Part shown: positions 1 to 14,777 of the stretch, piece by piece | Layout: each line of letters begins with the position of its first letter | Position numbering within the stretch: the stretch's first letter is position 1 | NCBI GenBank assembly: GCA_013433145.1 | Contig: CM024170.1 | Location: 13,925,866-13,989,865 of the forward strand | Direction of reading: 5' to 3' | Source of the DNA: Ascaris suum | Taxonomy: Eukaryota; Nematoda; Chromadorea; Rhabditida; Ascarididae | DNA length: 64,000 bases | Notes under the pieces: model-generated | What the model was told of the DNA's origin: nothing | What the model saw: the letters and a program-made list of their open reading frames with translations, nothing else | Database searches by the model: none | Position numbers and translations under genes: made by a program

Positions 1-1000
1 ACAGGTTGATTTCGCGAGCGAGAATGAAAAGGACACAACGTATTTGCTTGTATAGAGTTTCAAGTGCTTCTATTCGTGGATGCACTTCGTTCAAAAAAGA
101 ATTCAAAGAAGGATATTTATTATCTTAGCGCTACCCTTCTCGTCTTATAGATGGATGCATGTTGAAATATCATTTAAGCGTCCAATATTCTTCTGCGTAA
201 AGCTTCGATCGTGTACATAAAAGCGTCCGATAAGCAATGTGCTCATACTCAAGAGGAGGTTGGTATTTGAGTGGCCGCTTCAATTTCACCGCCCTCCAAC
301 AAGGCACTTCTATTTGTTGAGGACTTGTCTAGCATAAAACGCCGGATTTATGCATTCATCGAATGTCTCAAAATAGAGCATCATTACAGAGATGCATGCA
401 CTAAAATTTAAACGCAGTATTCAGCGCCTGAATCAAGACCTCATTCACTTAACCAGTTACCAAACGTTAACATAAACACTCGAGTGGCTATGCTCCAAGA
501 TTCAAGCACAGAAACGCAGTCTTGAGGCTGGCATGGTGGAGCTTTTGCACATCTGCTGGACAGTTTCATAATGCATCAAAAATTAAGCGGAACAGTGACT
601 CCATTCATAATTTAAATGACTTGAACACTTGCACAAATCTTAAAAAGATCGGTTTTTGCAACCCGGCAACTGTAAAATATAGTCCGGCTTATCATAAAAT
701 GTATGGGAAATTTCGAGCGCGTTCACTACAGTGCTTATCGAAATCGATGGATCAATAGAAAATTTGCAAAAGATGTCACACATAGTGTACATTACAGTCA
801 GGAAATCTTGCACTTCTGGCTTCACTTGTTTCCGGTTGAAACCGTCTGATACAGGGATTTACACATTTATGCACAGGTACGGCTCGCCATTTATGCACTT
901 TTGCGAACGTAAACATGCATATGTGCATAAATAGACGCTAAAGACGTGCACGATTCTGCCCTGAAAGAAACAAGGTTGGAAATGGGACCAAGGAAAGCAA

Positions 1001-1051
<51 letters not shown>

Positions 1052-4000
1052 TGAGAAAAGTCTTTATTAATAGAATGAATGAAAAGCTGCTGAAAGAGAA
1101 CAAACAGACGTAAACGAAATTTAAAAAAAAAAAAACAATGATAACTATACGATATATACAGGAATAAGAAATACATTCGAAAGCTTCACATAAGAAGAGA
1201 GTCACTTTCGAACACCTGACAAATCAATAGAAGAGGTAGATATAATTGAGGAAAATCAAACAGATAGAGTTGAAAGAAAAATTGTTCGCTTCTGTGACTG
1301 TAAATGGGAGTTTGTTCCATATTCGTAAAGCTCCGTCTCGCAAACAGTTTAAAGCAACATCACAGTTACATATCTCTTGTTGAAGTTAATGTGGATGGCT
1401 AGATCATTCTCTAGGGGAAGAATGTATCAAACTGTCCATGAGGAAGTAGTATATCGGGAAAAATATCGAATACCTTAAAGCAGAGTTCCAATTATACCTT
1501 AACCTGCCGACACTCAAATGACTTAGGATATAAAAACTACAGTTGCGACAGCTCAATCAGCCGCTAGGGATTTTGGAAAATTGCGAAAAGCTAGATGAGT
1601 GGAAGTTTTTTGATCATTTCCGATACGCTGATTATCAGAAACAGTTTAAGGAGACCATTTAGGTTCTATGGGCGATACCCGACAGTGGAACGATAGTGGA
1701 CAATACAGGCTCTATGGAAATGTTCACTACAGTTGTGCTACAGCCACCTTCGAATACAGTTTGTGACTTTGGACGCCTCCGCTGAAATTTCGGAACAATG
1801 GACATTCCGTTCCAATGTGAGACAAATTTTGATGGCAAGGTTACTGACTGCATCGTCTGATGCCTACAGTAAGGCCAAGCTGATTTTTAACCGACGATCG
1901 TGATGAAAAATCATAAGAAAAGACGACCGACATTTATTTGATGAGATATCTAGTTGCCACATTTCTGAGCTATTACTAAAGTCGACTAGCTCGGTTTGCA
2001 TCTCAAAAAACCGATCGATGGGTCTCACGAATGGCGATAAATTTTGAGACTAGCCGGGAACAGCCTGGTTACACTTGTAACAATGAAATATATTAAAAAG
2101 AGGAAAAATCTTAAAGCACTCCTTCGCTGACCACCGCCTATTACAGAATGGATATCCAGAAACGAACTTCCACCTCCACCGATTTGCAAGGAAAATTTCC
2201 ACCCATTTGAAATGGTAACCGACGATTTCATAACTCTCTAGCTTATGCTGCAATCCCTCGTAAAGGATGTGCAAAAAGTTTTAGTATAATCGATGTACAT
2301 TACTTCCATTCGGTCTTTCTCACTTAATGCCATTATTCAATCATCTACACAAAAAATTAATTGCGATGTGGTTGAGCGTTCTGACGGAAAACCAAATTGT
2401 GTTGGGTTAAAAAGCTTGCAAAAAGAAATTTCATCCAAAATTGCATCTTTCAGAGTATTCCAAGAACTCCGCGAATGGATGAGGTAAAGGATAGCTACTG
2501 ACGCCTGGGACGGGTAACTTTTCAGGACTGAAGATGCAAAAGCTGTTTTCCGAACAATGGGACAACACACATAATACATTCCTCTCGAAAAGCACGCTAA
2601 GAGCTTTAGAGGTCGAACGAGCAGTACGCTTGACGAAGATAGACACTATATTATCTGAAGTCAAAAAAGGTCAAAGAAACTTTCTTAGTAAATCGATCGC
2701 CTTCAGATGTTAACAGTCAATGTAGCAATATCAAATATTAATGAGATCCTCCAACCATCAATTCTGAACACTCAAGACGACAATGCTTGCGAACAGTTCA
2801 CATTTGGCAACGCTCTTAGTCATCAGATATTGCCTGCGTGCTCTAGTGTTTTTTTTAAACCTCCCACTTATTACATAAAGAATGTCTTTTCTTTGCCCAA
2901 AAGATCTCGAAGTGGACTTGTTAGTCAGTTGCTGACTTACTGAAAGCCTCAAAACCAACAAGCGGGAACTGGTCAATCTACAAAAAATTCTTTTTTTGCT
3001 GCCAACTTTGTGAATATGTCGGGAGTGACAGCCACCCATCTGCAATCTTTTGTTGTAGGGACTGCACTCTCTAGCACGAACTCTACAACCACTGTGTATG
3101 TCAACTCTTTCGAAACAGTACAACAATAACAACAGTTATCACTGTCTCTTGGGCTGATGCCAGCAAGAATGCGATGCTAGCTTGGCCATTCATTGAAAAA
3201 AAAATTTGACCTCAACCTCGGGCATCAGTGGCAGCCAATTTGTTAGCAGAACATTAAGCAGTTTTTGGTCACGTGCTTTTTTTTCAGGACAAGATTTGCA
3301 AGGTTATAAATGCGCTAAATGACTCGAAAGGGTCGGTTTCTATATGCAGTGCAGTTTGCTAAGAAAAAATTGAATTCAGCAAATGATAACCGATCAATTC
3401 AACGGCATAGCAAAGCCTAAATTCTTTCATTTCTTTCGATGAAACACCAGAATATAAGTATAGTGTAAATAAACGAAACTCTAATACCACAAATAATCTC
3501 AATATGAAGAAATCTGCACCCGAAATGATGAGCTGATGGGCTACAACTTCTGAGAGGATAATGTGAACGCGACTTCTGGCTAATATAGTCATTTCCCTCC
3601 TCTGTCCTTTCTCCTGGCAAAATCGGCCAGTGGAAGACTTGATCCTCAAACTCGAACGATAACAGGCAAACAAATGAAGTCTTGGGACCTAGAGTTTTTG
3701 TGCAATACAAATTATAATGTTGGGCAAACATGTCGGGCGAACAATCTGCATGACAAAACAGAAAAATTACATTGCCGGGATTCATGCAGATGGGCGTGTT
3801 GGCAATACTGCGCGTATTAAAGTAAGCGCACTCAAGATTCTACTCTCACGAGGTATGCAGGCAGAATTTTTGAAAGCATGATCAGGCACCCGGTTTTAGC
3901 TGAGCCTTAAATATTCACTTAGAGAAAACAGGTGATAATCTGCTACATTACCTTTTAAAAAATCTCTCCCCGAACGTTCCGTCTTGGTGGCAGTTCAAGG

Positions 4001-6061
4001 AAGAAGATCATCATGCCTTAGCACTTGACCATTGACAACAGTGAACTGTGCTAAGGGATCAACCTTTTTCCAAGCATTCAGGTCATACGGGATGAAGGAG
4101 GAATGGGAATGCCGTATACAAAAAGATATGAACACACGAGAAAGTTTGAAATTAGCGCATCGACGCAGTACCCGAACAGAATCATGACCATCATAAAACA
4201 CAACCTCATTCGGCCGACGTCTACTATCACTATAAACTAAAATGACGGCAATACCTAACGAAGGGTAAAGACCAATAAATAAATATACAAAGACTGGCAA
4301 GGACATGCTTCGTCTTAGCTAACTGTTAAATGCTCAACAACCAGCTAGCATGCCACGTTGGGATAGAATCGAGCACACTCCAGCCCGTCCAAGCACCAGC
4401 TGATTTCACTTTACAAAGGAACATCTACCACGCTGTCTGTCTAAACGTCTCCTAAAATGCCACACCTCTCGCGCTCAACGGCATGCCTCCTATCGATCAA
4501 GCGCCGCTGCACACCACAGGTCAGTGCGACGTGCTTTTTTTTGAAAAAAAGGCGCTAACTTATATGTCGTTCAACAATAGGTGTGAATTAAAACTGAGCT
4601 CGTTGCATGAGTAGCATCACGAGGATACATCATTGAGAAAATGGCGAATCGTCCAATCTCGTACATGTTCACAGTGATATCAACTTTTACAAAGCTAATG
4701 ATGCTCCATCCAGCATTTCATATAAATAAGCAGCTGCAATAAACTCAACGTAAATTTAAACAAATGCCTGAAGTAGAAACAACTGCCTTCATATGTCAGT
4801 CGTCTAGAACACGGAAAAGAACAGAAGTTTGCTCTCTTGTTTCACCGGTTACGCCGTAAAAAGTTGCTGGGGAACACTAACGTGCGGATATGGAAGATAT
4901 TTTCATACAGACGTTACACATAGATTGCTGCATTCTGCGTGGTACAAATGGAAGATCGGAAGATTGTGACTGTTGCGGATATGGAGAGGAAAAAAGTGAT
5001 ACGGACAAAAACCGTACTAAAAACCTATGCCAGAGGTGTTACATTCATACTTTAACTGTTTTGACAACTTGCTCCAATGTCTTTCACAATGCGAGTTTTC
5101 TGGAAGTGGCCGGTAGTGAAATGCCATCTGTTGTGGGATTACTTTGCTCTTTGCAGCGGCATGATCCTGGAGGTCCCCGCTGTAGCCGACATTACAGCAC
5201 AGAAGACCGCTATCGAAAACCATACCTGGAGGAACAGATATGGGTGCAGTAGGTAGAATATGCAGCTTCGAGTTACAGGAATCTCTCGTTTGGCTTCCTA
5301 GCAGCCTTCAAAGAATCAATTCGCATCGTCAAAGGGCTGCAGCCATACGTTTGGTGCTAGTAAAGGATAAATGCGCCAAAAAATCCCCATCGTTTTAAAG
5401 AAACTAGAGGAAAATTAGATAAAAATTATGTTTTGCTGGGTTATTAGTGATCGGTGTGGAACGCTTTGTTGTTTTCTGCCTAAATGGCACACATGTTTTA
5501 AGTGGAAGTCCCTCATTCATTTCGCAAGTGCTTTCTGTTCCTTTTTCTTGGTGGGCCAGCCACATGATATTTCTCTAGCTCCCAGTTGCTGTACACAGTC
5601 AGCAAAACCGAAGCACCTTTTCTGACGTTTTTTCCAAGTAAACAGATATCAACGAGATAGCTTATGTAACTCAAGAAGCGATAAAACCTACTTCAGTGAT
5701 GAAACGAGCGCACATACTTTCATAGTCAAAGCATTCTGAGAAAGAGGCAAGCAAATCAAAAGTTTCTTATCATATACACAGCTCTGGAGCAACTGCTTTT
5801 AAGCAAGGTTCTAAGTGGTAGCAGCAGCGATAGTGCCGGCCTCAAATTCAGCTGAAAAGAAATGTCATCATGACCACTAGTCAAAAAGCTTTCGTGTAGA
5901 GCCGCATGCCAAGCGCACTGTTTATGAAAATGATGCTTTGAATAGGAAAGCATATGCCTCGTTTCTTCACCTGAATAGGTTTTATAGAGTGGATTCCTTA
6001 CGATGGTTCCTTTACTTATTTATCAAGCTGCTCGCTGCATCTTTCTGCGGCTGATTCACCA
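1..6061. other. no recognised gene
   Basis: AT-rich sequence with short frames only. Between about 2100 and 3150 several adjacent + frames look protein-like (for example LRALEVERAVRLTKIDTILS near 2600 and THLQSFVVGTALSSTNSTTT near 3040), but stops interrupt them and no family was recognised. It may be a decayed retroelement. The rest shows nothing. Confidence 0.4.
1007..1047. repeat. (GA)n microsatellite
   Basis: About 20 uninterrupted GA units. A poly-A run follows at 1122-1135. Confidence 0.97.
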
Positions 6062-6151
6062 GGATTCAAGCATAGTTCCATTCTGCACCTCGGATTCAAG
6101 CGTTGATGGATTCAAGCATGGATTCAAGTATTCAAGCAAACCTTCTGCACC
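6062..6151. repeat. imperfect GGATTCAAGC minisatellite
   Basis: The decamer GGATTCAAGC occurs at about 6062, 6092 and 6108, with variants at 6120 and 6130. The word TTCTGCACC flanks the cluster twice, suggesting a larger repeat unit around it. Confidence 0.8.
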
Positions 6152-9100
6152 ACAAGTCCGGCAGCTGGGGCAGCAGTAACGCATATCCGAAGGAAGCATA
6201 AGTCGAGCTAAAGATAAATACAAACAAATTCGGAACCCGAGTGATTTTAAGACCCTAAAAAACGCACTTCAGCTGCTTCGAATCTAAGCCTTGCAACGGG
6301 ACCGTTACTGAGGCGATTGCTCATCTCAAGAAGGTGGAGGCAGGCACACATGCTTGCCGAAAAAGCGGACGCTGTTGGTGATAAATTAACCATGTTAATA
6401 TTATCTCAAGACAAATATATAGTAAAATATACAAATTCCAATAGTGCAATCAACTTCTATAGCACCCCCCCCCCCCCCCCAATATGTCAATCCATCCCAT
6501 GTCGTCAGAAAACTCCCACTGAAAAAGGTACAAAATTCTTAGTATTAAATTCACGATGCCCTTTTTATGTTTTACGTTTTTGAACACCGGACCATATGCG
6601 TATGACACCTCGACTTATAAATTTGGCTTCCTAAGCCGTTCAACACTGTTTACACTGAATGCTGCAGCTGCCTAGCAATGGTGCAGGAGGGGCGTTCTGA
6701 GCGCTCTCATATGCACTGAGTGTGTAGAAGCGAGCATTTCGCGTATTTGCGGATATGATCATTTAAAAAATGAGTTTTGAGGAAGGAGATAAACCTTTTC
6801 TCTGAGGAACAGAGGAAGCTGTACAGGGCAATGAACGAATATAAACAGGTGCAAATAAAAAAAGTGTAAATTTAAAGGCACCTACTTATACACATTTATT
6901 CCTACGCAGAAAAGAGAAAAGCTAGTACTGAAAGAGCACAAGACAGCTGACAAGACACATGTAATGTGCTTCGCTGATTTCATGCTAGAGCAGGTTTTGA
7001 TGACTGAACAACAAGGAAATTAGACGCGCACTTTTCCTGCAAATATGAGGATATGAAGGGATTAAGGAAGGAGGGGGGGGGGGGAGGGTGGAGTGAGGAA
7101 GCGAAGAAATACACATGTTCCCCGTTGGACTAAACCATTGAGGTTTCTCATATCCAATGAATCAAGACGCCTCTCAAATATGGGAACCGTTTGTGCCTCA
7201 ACTAGTTTCAAGTTCTGAGGAATATAATTCCACGTGCGAATCACTCTGAACCAGGATATATCGAAGGCGCTGTTTATAGAGCACGTTTAGCATACTGTTT
7301 GATATCGGTGAATTTTCCGCCTACTTTTCCACACAAACAACAAAACAGTTTTGGTGTGAAAGCGATTCGTGATTTGATAACAAGGTGCGAAATTTGTACT
7401 TTGGGATACTTTGAAATTTCAATGGTAAAAAAATCTTTGATGGAGCTCGATTGAAAAGGATCTGAAAAAACACATAACAAAAGTTCATGCGCATCGTGCA
7501 GAAGCGAGGGGAGCACATCTGCATGCAATATCACCGAACAAATCGATAATACACAAGCTGCGCCTAACGGCAGCGCTGGAGAAACTTATGCTGCAAGAGT
7601 CGCAAAAAGCCGTAGAGGTTTTCGAAGCAATTTCAAAACGCTGCAAATTTCCGCATATTTTAGGGACGGTTTGTATTTCAAAACCACGGATCTTTTTATA
7701 TGAAGAAAGCAAAATGGGCCACCTGCGTTCACAAAGTATTCGTGGTGAAAACCCATATGGAAAGCATGGCAGTTTCATATGATGGTGATTATCGCGGTTT
7801 CGAAAATTCAAAGAATTCATCAATTTCATCACAGAGAGCAGAAAACAAACAGGAGGACCATGCAGTTTTTTTTTTCGAAGGATAGTCCGGGAGATCTTTT
7901 GCATATAGCAAGAACAGAAATTATCCTATACGCTTATTTAGAAAAAAAATACCGCTATTTTTTTAGCTAAATGGAGACCATTCGCCAACCTTATTCTAAA
8001 TGAGCAGCTTAGAAGAAAACATGCAGCATTTCAACAGCGAGCGGGACACTTCGTAAGCTTTAGGTTTTATTAAAGCTTCCTGTGGCAGACGACATCAAAA
8101 ACTCTTGGATAGCCGATGTAAACTAGGTCAGCTGAACTTTCTGATTGATTACAATGATCCGATCAATTACGGATAAAATCAACTGTGAAAAGTTAGATCT
8201 ACAGAACTATAATTTTATTACGTTTGCAAAATATCAGGTAATGCGTTGCAAGAGGGCAATTTGAGTTTTATTGAGTAGCGACCGGTTCTTATGGGAAAAA
8301 AGCAGTGACTGGAGAGGATAGAGTAAAGAAGTGGGCCCCCTCGCCTTTCCCTTCCGCCGCACGTTTCTCAAGCCTGAAACCGTGCCAATTCGCAGGCTCA
8401 CTTGTGAGAGCTCTTAAATTTAATTTATACACTGCCCTGTATTTATCCTGGCATACAAGTGAATCGTATTACGGTGGCGAAAGTGCGAACGTTTCGACAA
8501 AAACTTAGATTCTCATCCGAAAGCAGTAGTAGATTATTAGTGGGCTTTAACAAGGGTCCCACATTCAGCATGCACCTTAAAATTGCTCCTTTTCGCTGAT
8601 GTGCCTTCAAAAGTATCCTTATAGTATGATTTTTGAATCCACGCTGATACTGCAAGAAATTAACTGCTTCAAAAATGCGCAAAGTTGTGGCACCTCGCTG
8701 ACCTACTGATAGCAGGATGTAAAACCACGAAGTTCATGACTTCTTAGCAGTTTAGTAGAGATGTAGCACTTACCCACTCAGCAAGATGGATGGCGGGGAT
8801 ATGTCGCTACAAATAGAGTAGTGGCAACATGATATGTGATGCTACCAAATGAGAATAAGCTGCCTTCTGGGTGAAAAGCCTTGCATTAGCGCATAAATAC
8901 TAAGCTGACTCCACCGAAATGCCCAACCGATTCATGCAAAAAAATTGTTTGTGGCACCTGCATGGAATATTTTGTTGCATAGAATAAATTTACTTCACTT
9001 GTGTTGATCAGGATGAATTTACTTTGCTAAGCACTTTATTCTGCAACTGGCTAAGCAACGATTCACATCAATTTTTAATTGCATTGGCATAAGGGAGACC

Positions 9101-9527
9101 TATACATAAAGAAGGTATCTGTTCTCCTCTAACCTTTAAAGGTCTTATGCAATGGGTTCTGCGTGGGTCACATCGAGATTTTTATATGAATGCAGCATTA
9201 TCCAATGTAACACTGCTGAATGTGCAGTCTAACGTTGCTTGGGGGGATCAAGCCAGGCGCAGCGTAGAAAAAATTGTGCCATAATTGTCGTAATCCTACT
9301 GTGCCGACATTTTTTAAAGCGTACATGACTTTTAGATCACCTAAATATACAAAATCAGTCAGCAAACAAACATCGGCAGTCCTGTAGTTTTCCAATAACG
9401 TCCACCTTCATACAATTCAACTGCACAGTTTTGTCTACCTTGTGAGGGGAGCTTCGGCACAGGTTTCCTTGGATTTTATGATTAGATCCCACTGATGTTT
9501 CATGTTTTATGCAGTAATTTGCTCCTG
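6152..9527. other. no recognised gene; homopolymer runs
   Basis: Contains a C15 run near 6466-6480, a poly-G run at 7071-7084 and the weak LINE tail at 7062-7300. Overlapping frames on both strands at 7485-7904 are open, but none shows a domain or splice context. Confidence 0.4.
7062..7300 (-). mobile_element. possible LINE 3'-end remnant
   Basis: The - strand frame reads DISWFRVIRTWNYIPQNLKL then VPIFERRLDS. It resembles the RVxxxWNxLPxxxxxAxxxxxFKxxLD tail of CR1-like reverse transcriptases, but of a different subfamily from copies A-C. It ends at a poly-G run (7071-7084). No other domain is recognisable upstream, so this call is weak. Confidence 0.35.
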
Positions 9528-9815
9528 GACTTAGGCTTTAGGCCTGCGCTTCTCTTGAAGCTTCAAACTTAAATTTGCTTCTATGATTGAAGTAAAGGCC
9601 ACGCTTGTTTGAATTGGCTCAGGTTCAGGCTTTTAACTTGATCCCTTTCTTGGGCTTCGAGGTTAAGCTTACGCCCAGACTCGGCTTAGGCCTGAGCTTA
9701 GACTCAGCCTTAGGCTTGGCCCAGCCTCAAACCTAATATTGACCATTGGTTCCAAGCTCAAGGTTGCTTAGGGCTCAAGCTCAGGCTTAGGCTGGATTCA
9801 AGGTTTGACTCAATG
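9528..9815. repeat. degenerate TTAGGC-like array
   Basis: Five exact copies of TTAGGC (9531, 9538, 9686, 9710, 9787), plus many one-off variants (CAGGCT, GGGCTT, TTAGGG, GGCTCA). The nematode telomere repeat is TTAGGC. The array is too degenerate to be a telomere and sits inside the window, so it would be an old interstitial telomere-like tract or a related simple repeat. Confidence 0.65.
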
Positions 9816-12775
9816 CCAGGGCCGTTTGAACTGTACGCTGTTGAATACCTCAGTCATGTACTACCCTAAGATCATCCAAATTACGTGGCATCTTACTGTT
9901 GAAAAAAATGCAATGATTGTTTACATTTTCAGCTATTGAACTATGTGAAGAATGCTTTGATTGTGCGAGACTCCTAAGTTTGAAATGACCTTTCATTTCG
10001 TATAGTTACCGAGTGATTCGTTGACTTTTTAAAGGTTTTCTTCAATGTATTCCGCTTATAAGCATTATCCGCGTACATTTGAATTACAGTTGACAACTCA
10101 CCGTTATCTGTACTGCAACTGATGAAGCAACATCTGTGCATCTGTGCTCATCGATGTGAGTAAATTGATGGTAATCAGCGTATGTAGTGATTATATATTG
10201 TTCCTTGCACCGTGATGATTTATGCCTCAGGTCTTTTTCATATTTTATTTTAGTTGCTTTTTAGTACCTTGCAGGTTTACTATGTTTATGAAATATGGCC
10301 ATTCGCATTGCCGAAGTTCTGTTAATTTCCAAAGGAGTATGCAAGTTTGAAACATTTGCATACATTTCACAAGGAACAGGCTTCCATTTTATCTTGATCG
10401 GCCCATAAGAAATTAACTTTTTGTGCACGATTGCCAAGAAGTAGGTTTAGATAAAATATGAAGCATTTATTCTCTAAGTTTTGTTCTATTCCCTTATTTT
10501 ATATCCTTTTAAGTTATTCAATCAAATGAGCGGAATGCATGGCGCTTTTCCACTTGTCGCATCAAAAATGATGGGCAGCAAGGTGAACGGACATCTTACA
10601 AAATATGTACATTTGTTTGCTAGCGAAGCAGCCAAGTTCGCGATTAGTGGCTGGAGTCTTCTTTTGACAGATATCTAAATTCGTTTGTGCAGAAAGTAAT
10701 CAATTACTTGAACCAGTTGAATGCTGCCCCACAGTTTGCAGATTAGCTGGTGGACAAGCACAGGTATGCACGCGAACATGGACAAATACCAACAGTTATA
10801 GTGTATCACACCACATAGAATGGAGTACGGTTGTTTTATTCAGAAATAGAGAAAATGCTCCCTATATTTCAGCAATGAAAAAAAAAGCCCGAAGAAGCTA
10901 CTACAAGAAGTGAGAAGGGTTCGTGCTGAGATAGCATCGCAGTTTTAATTCTTCGCTTCCTTCCTTCCCTTTTCGCTCCCTGTTGCTGATTAGAAACAGT
11001 AGGGAAAGGATGCAGCATGCATATTTGTCCTTTATCATACACTTAACAATAGCAGTGTCTGTTCTATGCTCAAGAAACAGTGGTTTAAAAACCTTCATTT
11101 AACTGTTTTTTGAATGAATATAATCAGACACTCTTACTGCTAATGCCACTGTAAAAGTCCGACAGATTAATACTGTTAATGATTACTACTGGAAATGCCG
11201 AATAAAGCTTATTATTAGCACTGCGAAAGATTTTGGTTAGAATTTGTAAAAAATCGGTAAAACCAGCAGCAACAAGTAGCTGTTTTGCTTTCTAACGATG
11301 CAGTCGATCAATCAGCATGTTTATTTTGGCTTAATTTTTGAATAAGGATGTGCACAGTCGCGTGTAGTAATCGAAAAGTGAAAAAAAGGAACATGCAAGG
11401 TCAACAACAGGTGTATATTCTAGACAAAAGCAACAAAAACGATATTAGCTAATGATGAAACTTGATCGGACTCTACAATAGTACAATAAAAATACCCGTA
11501 TACGTCTGGGGCTTTCTTATAGACCGGTCGGCTTCCTGTAAGCCAACCATTCTCTCATGTCACGGTCGGCATAAGTCTTAGCTACTTTTACAGCGTTAAA
11601 GGATGCAAAAGTCATTAGGAGTAAACAGTGCGAGTGAACGCACAAATGTGATGCTTAGTGAACCACATGAAATTTTATATCGTGCAGCTTCAAGAATCAT
11701 TCGGAGCTGCAGTCATCTGTTACCGCTGAAGTTGTCGTTACCCGTTGGTGAGAAGTAAAATTCTTTATTTCTGATGAAATTTCCAGAGGTGAGAAGTAAA
11801 ATGAGGTTCCTTTTCAAAGCTATAGAAAAATATGTTCATACGATTTCTGATGAGATCGGATATTTCTAATCGTTTTGCTTCGAAGCATTCAGCAATGCAA
11901 CTACCTCTTCTCGCCTGTCCAGGCAGGCAGAATTGATCATTATGTGTCTGTTTCAAAAATTAGAAGAAACAATTTCGTCTTTTCAAACATCGCAATGCTC
12001 ATTAAGTAAGTGAATAAGGGAAGTGGGAGAGGCTGCTCTTTGTATGGAACCATCAAGAAACTAGATGCAGTAAAAAACATAGTGGCGATTTATGTTGGAG
12101 GGTTTCAGGCGTAAACATTATTCTGGAAATCGAAATGTTCCGAAAACAAGGAGCTTTAAAGAGATGTTTGTTGAGCGAGCGTGTACATCGTATCGCTCGG
12201 CAGTAATGTGGATTAACTCATCATGCGGCCGAACTTAGAGATCGCAATAACAAATTTCAGGTCGTCAAGCGAGACTAGGAAGAGAAAAACTCGAAAGAGA
12301 AAATTAACGAACTTTAGTTGTGTACGGTTTGATTACCGAATTTTAAGGTGCCGATGGCGATGATGGATGTGAAGAGTACGTACATCTGTGGACTAGTATC
12401 CGGGCTGGTCTTTTAGCGAAAGTTATAGTGGAATTCGCGCGCCGTCATAAAAGGCGTTAAATGGCCTGGAATCAACACCTGTGACATTGCAAGCGAACTA
12501 AGGCAGTCATTATTTGGATTTACTCCAAGAAATCGAGAGGTGACAACTTTGCGATCGGTGTGCGGTACGTGTCCGGATTGCGGAAGTTATTGCTGCAGAT
12601 ACAGCAAAAACATTGAGCTTTCATACACTTTTAGAAAGCTTTTCATGCACTCAAACTCATGCGCAAATTTTCCGCATTATTGCTAGATTCCATGTAGCCG
12701 ACATTTTCTTACCTTTTCCGAGAGACTAGGTCAGAGAGGCTTTTGAGACGTGAGATTTTTAACCCTCAAATGTGG
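9816..12775. other. no recognised gene
   Basis: AT-rich. No frame longer than about 65 codons and no repeat that I recognise. Confidence 0.45.
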
Positions 12776-13571
<796 letters not shown>

Positions 13572-13659
13572 TCCGACTACGCTTTGGCAAACGGTATGCG
13601 GTTTTATGTGAGGAGTAATAACACGAAATTTAAAAGGATGTCTTGAACTAGACGACATT

Positions 13660-14777
13660 TAATGCAACCGCCGATACAAACAACAATATAATATCAAATT
13701 CAGGAATAAGAGTAAACGTGCATGGCACGTTCGTCAATGTTGGAACAGTGTTATACATTCAACGCCAAAGATAGCTAGTATCAGCTAAGACAACATAGGA
13801 TTCAAAAACTAAATAATTCGCCGAAATCGCTGCATTGATGACATTTTATATGGTCATAAGAAAACGGGCGCTTAAAACTTGTGTTATATGTCGCACCACA
13901 CTCCTCCATTTGCACTCTCCACACGCTTACGGAATCTTGATAGAAGGCCAAAAAATCGAATAGTCGCCATGTTATTATAGAATATGATACGGCGATTGCA
14001 GTAGATGGTTCTCGTGTTACATGCAGCGAGATTGTTCGTCTTTCCATGGTCTGACCACCGTTATTTCTGACGTACAGCGACTGGTTATGAACATACGATA
14101 AGTACAGGCATTTGTCCTGAAGCGGCGTTTTTATGAGAGCTAAAAGAAACCTTTTTATGCCAGCTGAATAAACAATATTACAGAGCAACAGTAGTGATTG
14201 AAAATATACAGCGAAAGAAAAGAGAAGTATTTTCGCAGCAATCGCCGATGGAAATGCGTGATCTCCGTGTTAGAGCCCTGAACGATTTAGGCATATCACA
14301 ATCTCAGTCGCCCTTAAATATGGCGCCTCAAAAAAGTGCCATAAAATATCTTGGACGGCTGCTGTCGAAATAAGCGACATTTTATGCATGCAATCTGTGG
14401 TCGGGTAGTATATGCTCAGATTACCGTTACTATCTTATTGCTAAATATTCGAAAAAATAAGTTTTACTATTTTCGTCGAGTCGGTGTTTCTTCTTGTTAA
14501 GCGTTAATACTTCAAAAGCATGTTGCATCGTGAGCCTGTGTTAATTGAAGTAGCTTAAACGCAAATACGGGTTTTTCTATTGCCGAATTCATCAAAGGAC
14601 AGTCTAAAAAAGATTGAACAACACGGGCGAAAACAGCAGCCGGTGAATCATCATTGCTGCTAACGGCAGTTACCAGCAAATGACTGGTGAAGTGGACGAC
14701 ATTAACAAATGATGATGCTTTGGAAGGCGACGAACCTCTGAGAATAGCGAAATAAACGTCGAATAAATCATAACTTA
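13660..14777. other. no recognised gene
   Basis: One - strand frame of 128 codons (13802-14188) shows no domain. It would lie downstream of the putative - strand exons at 14.8-15.7 kb, so 3' UTR or intergenic sequence is likely. Confidence 0.4.

Noticed and set aside
7485..7904. 139-codon - strand frame overlapping two + strand frames.
   Set aside because: No domain, no splice context, and all overlapping frames look equally plausible; likely chance.
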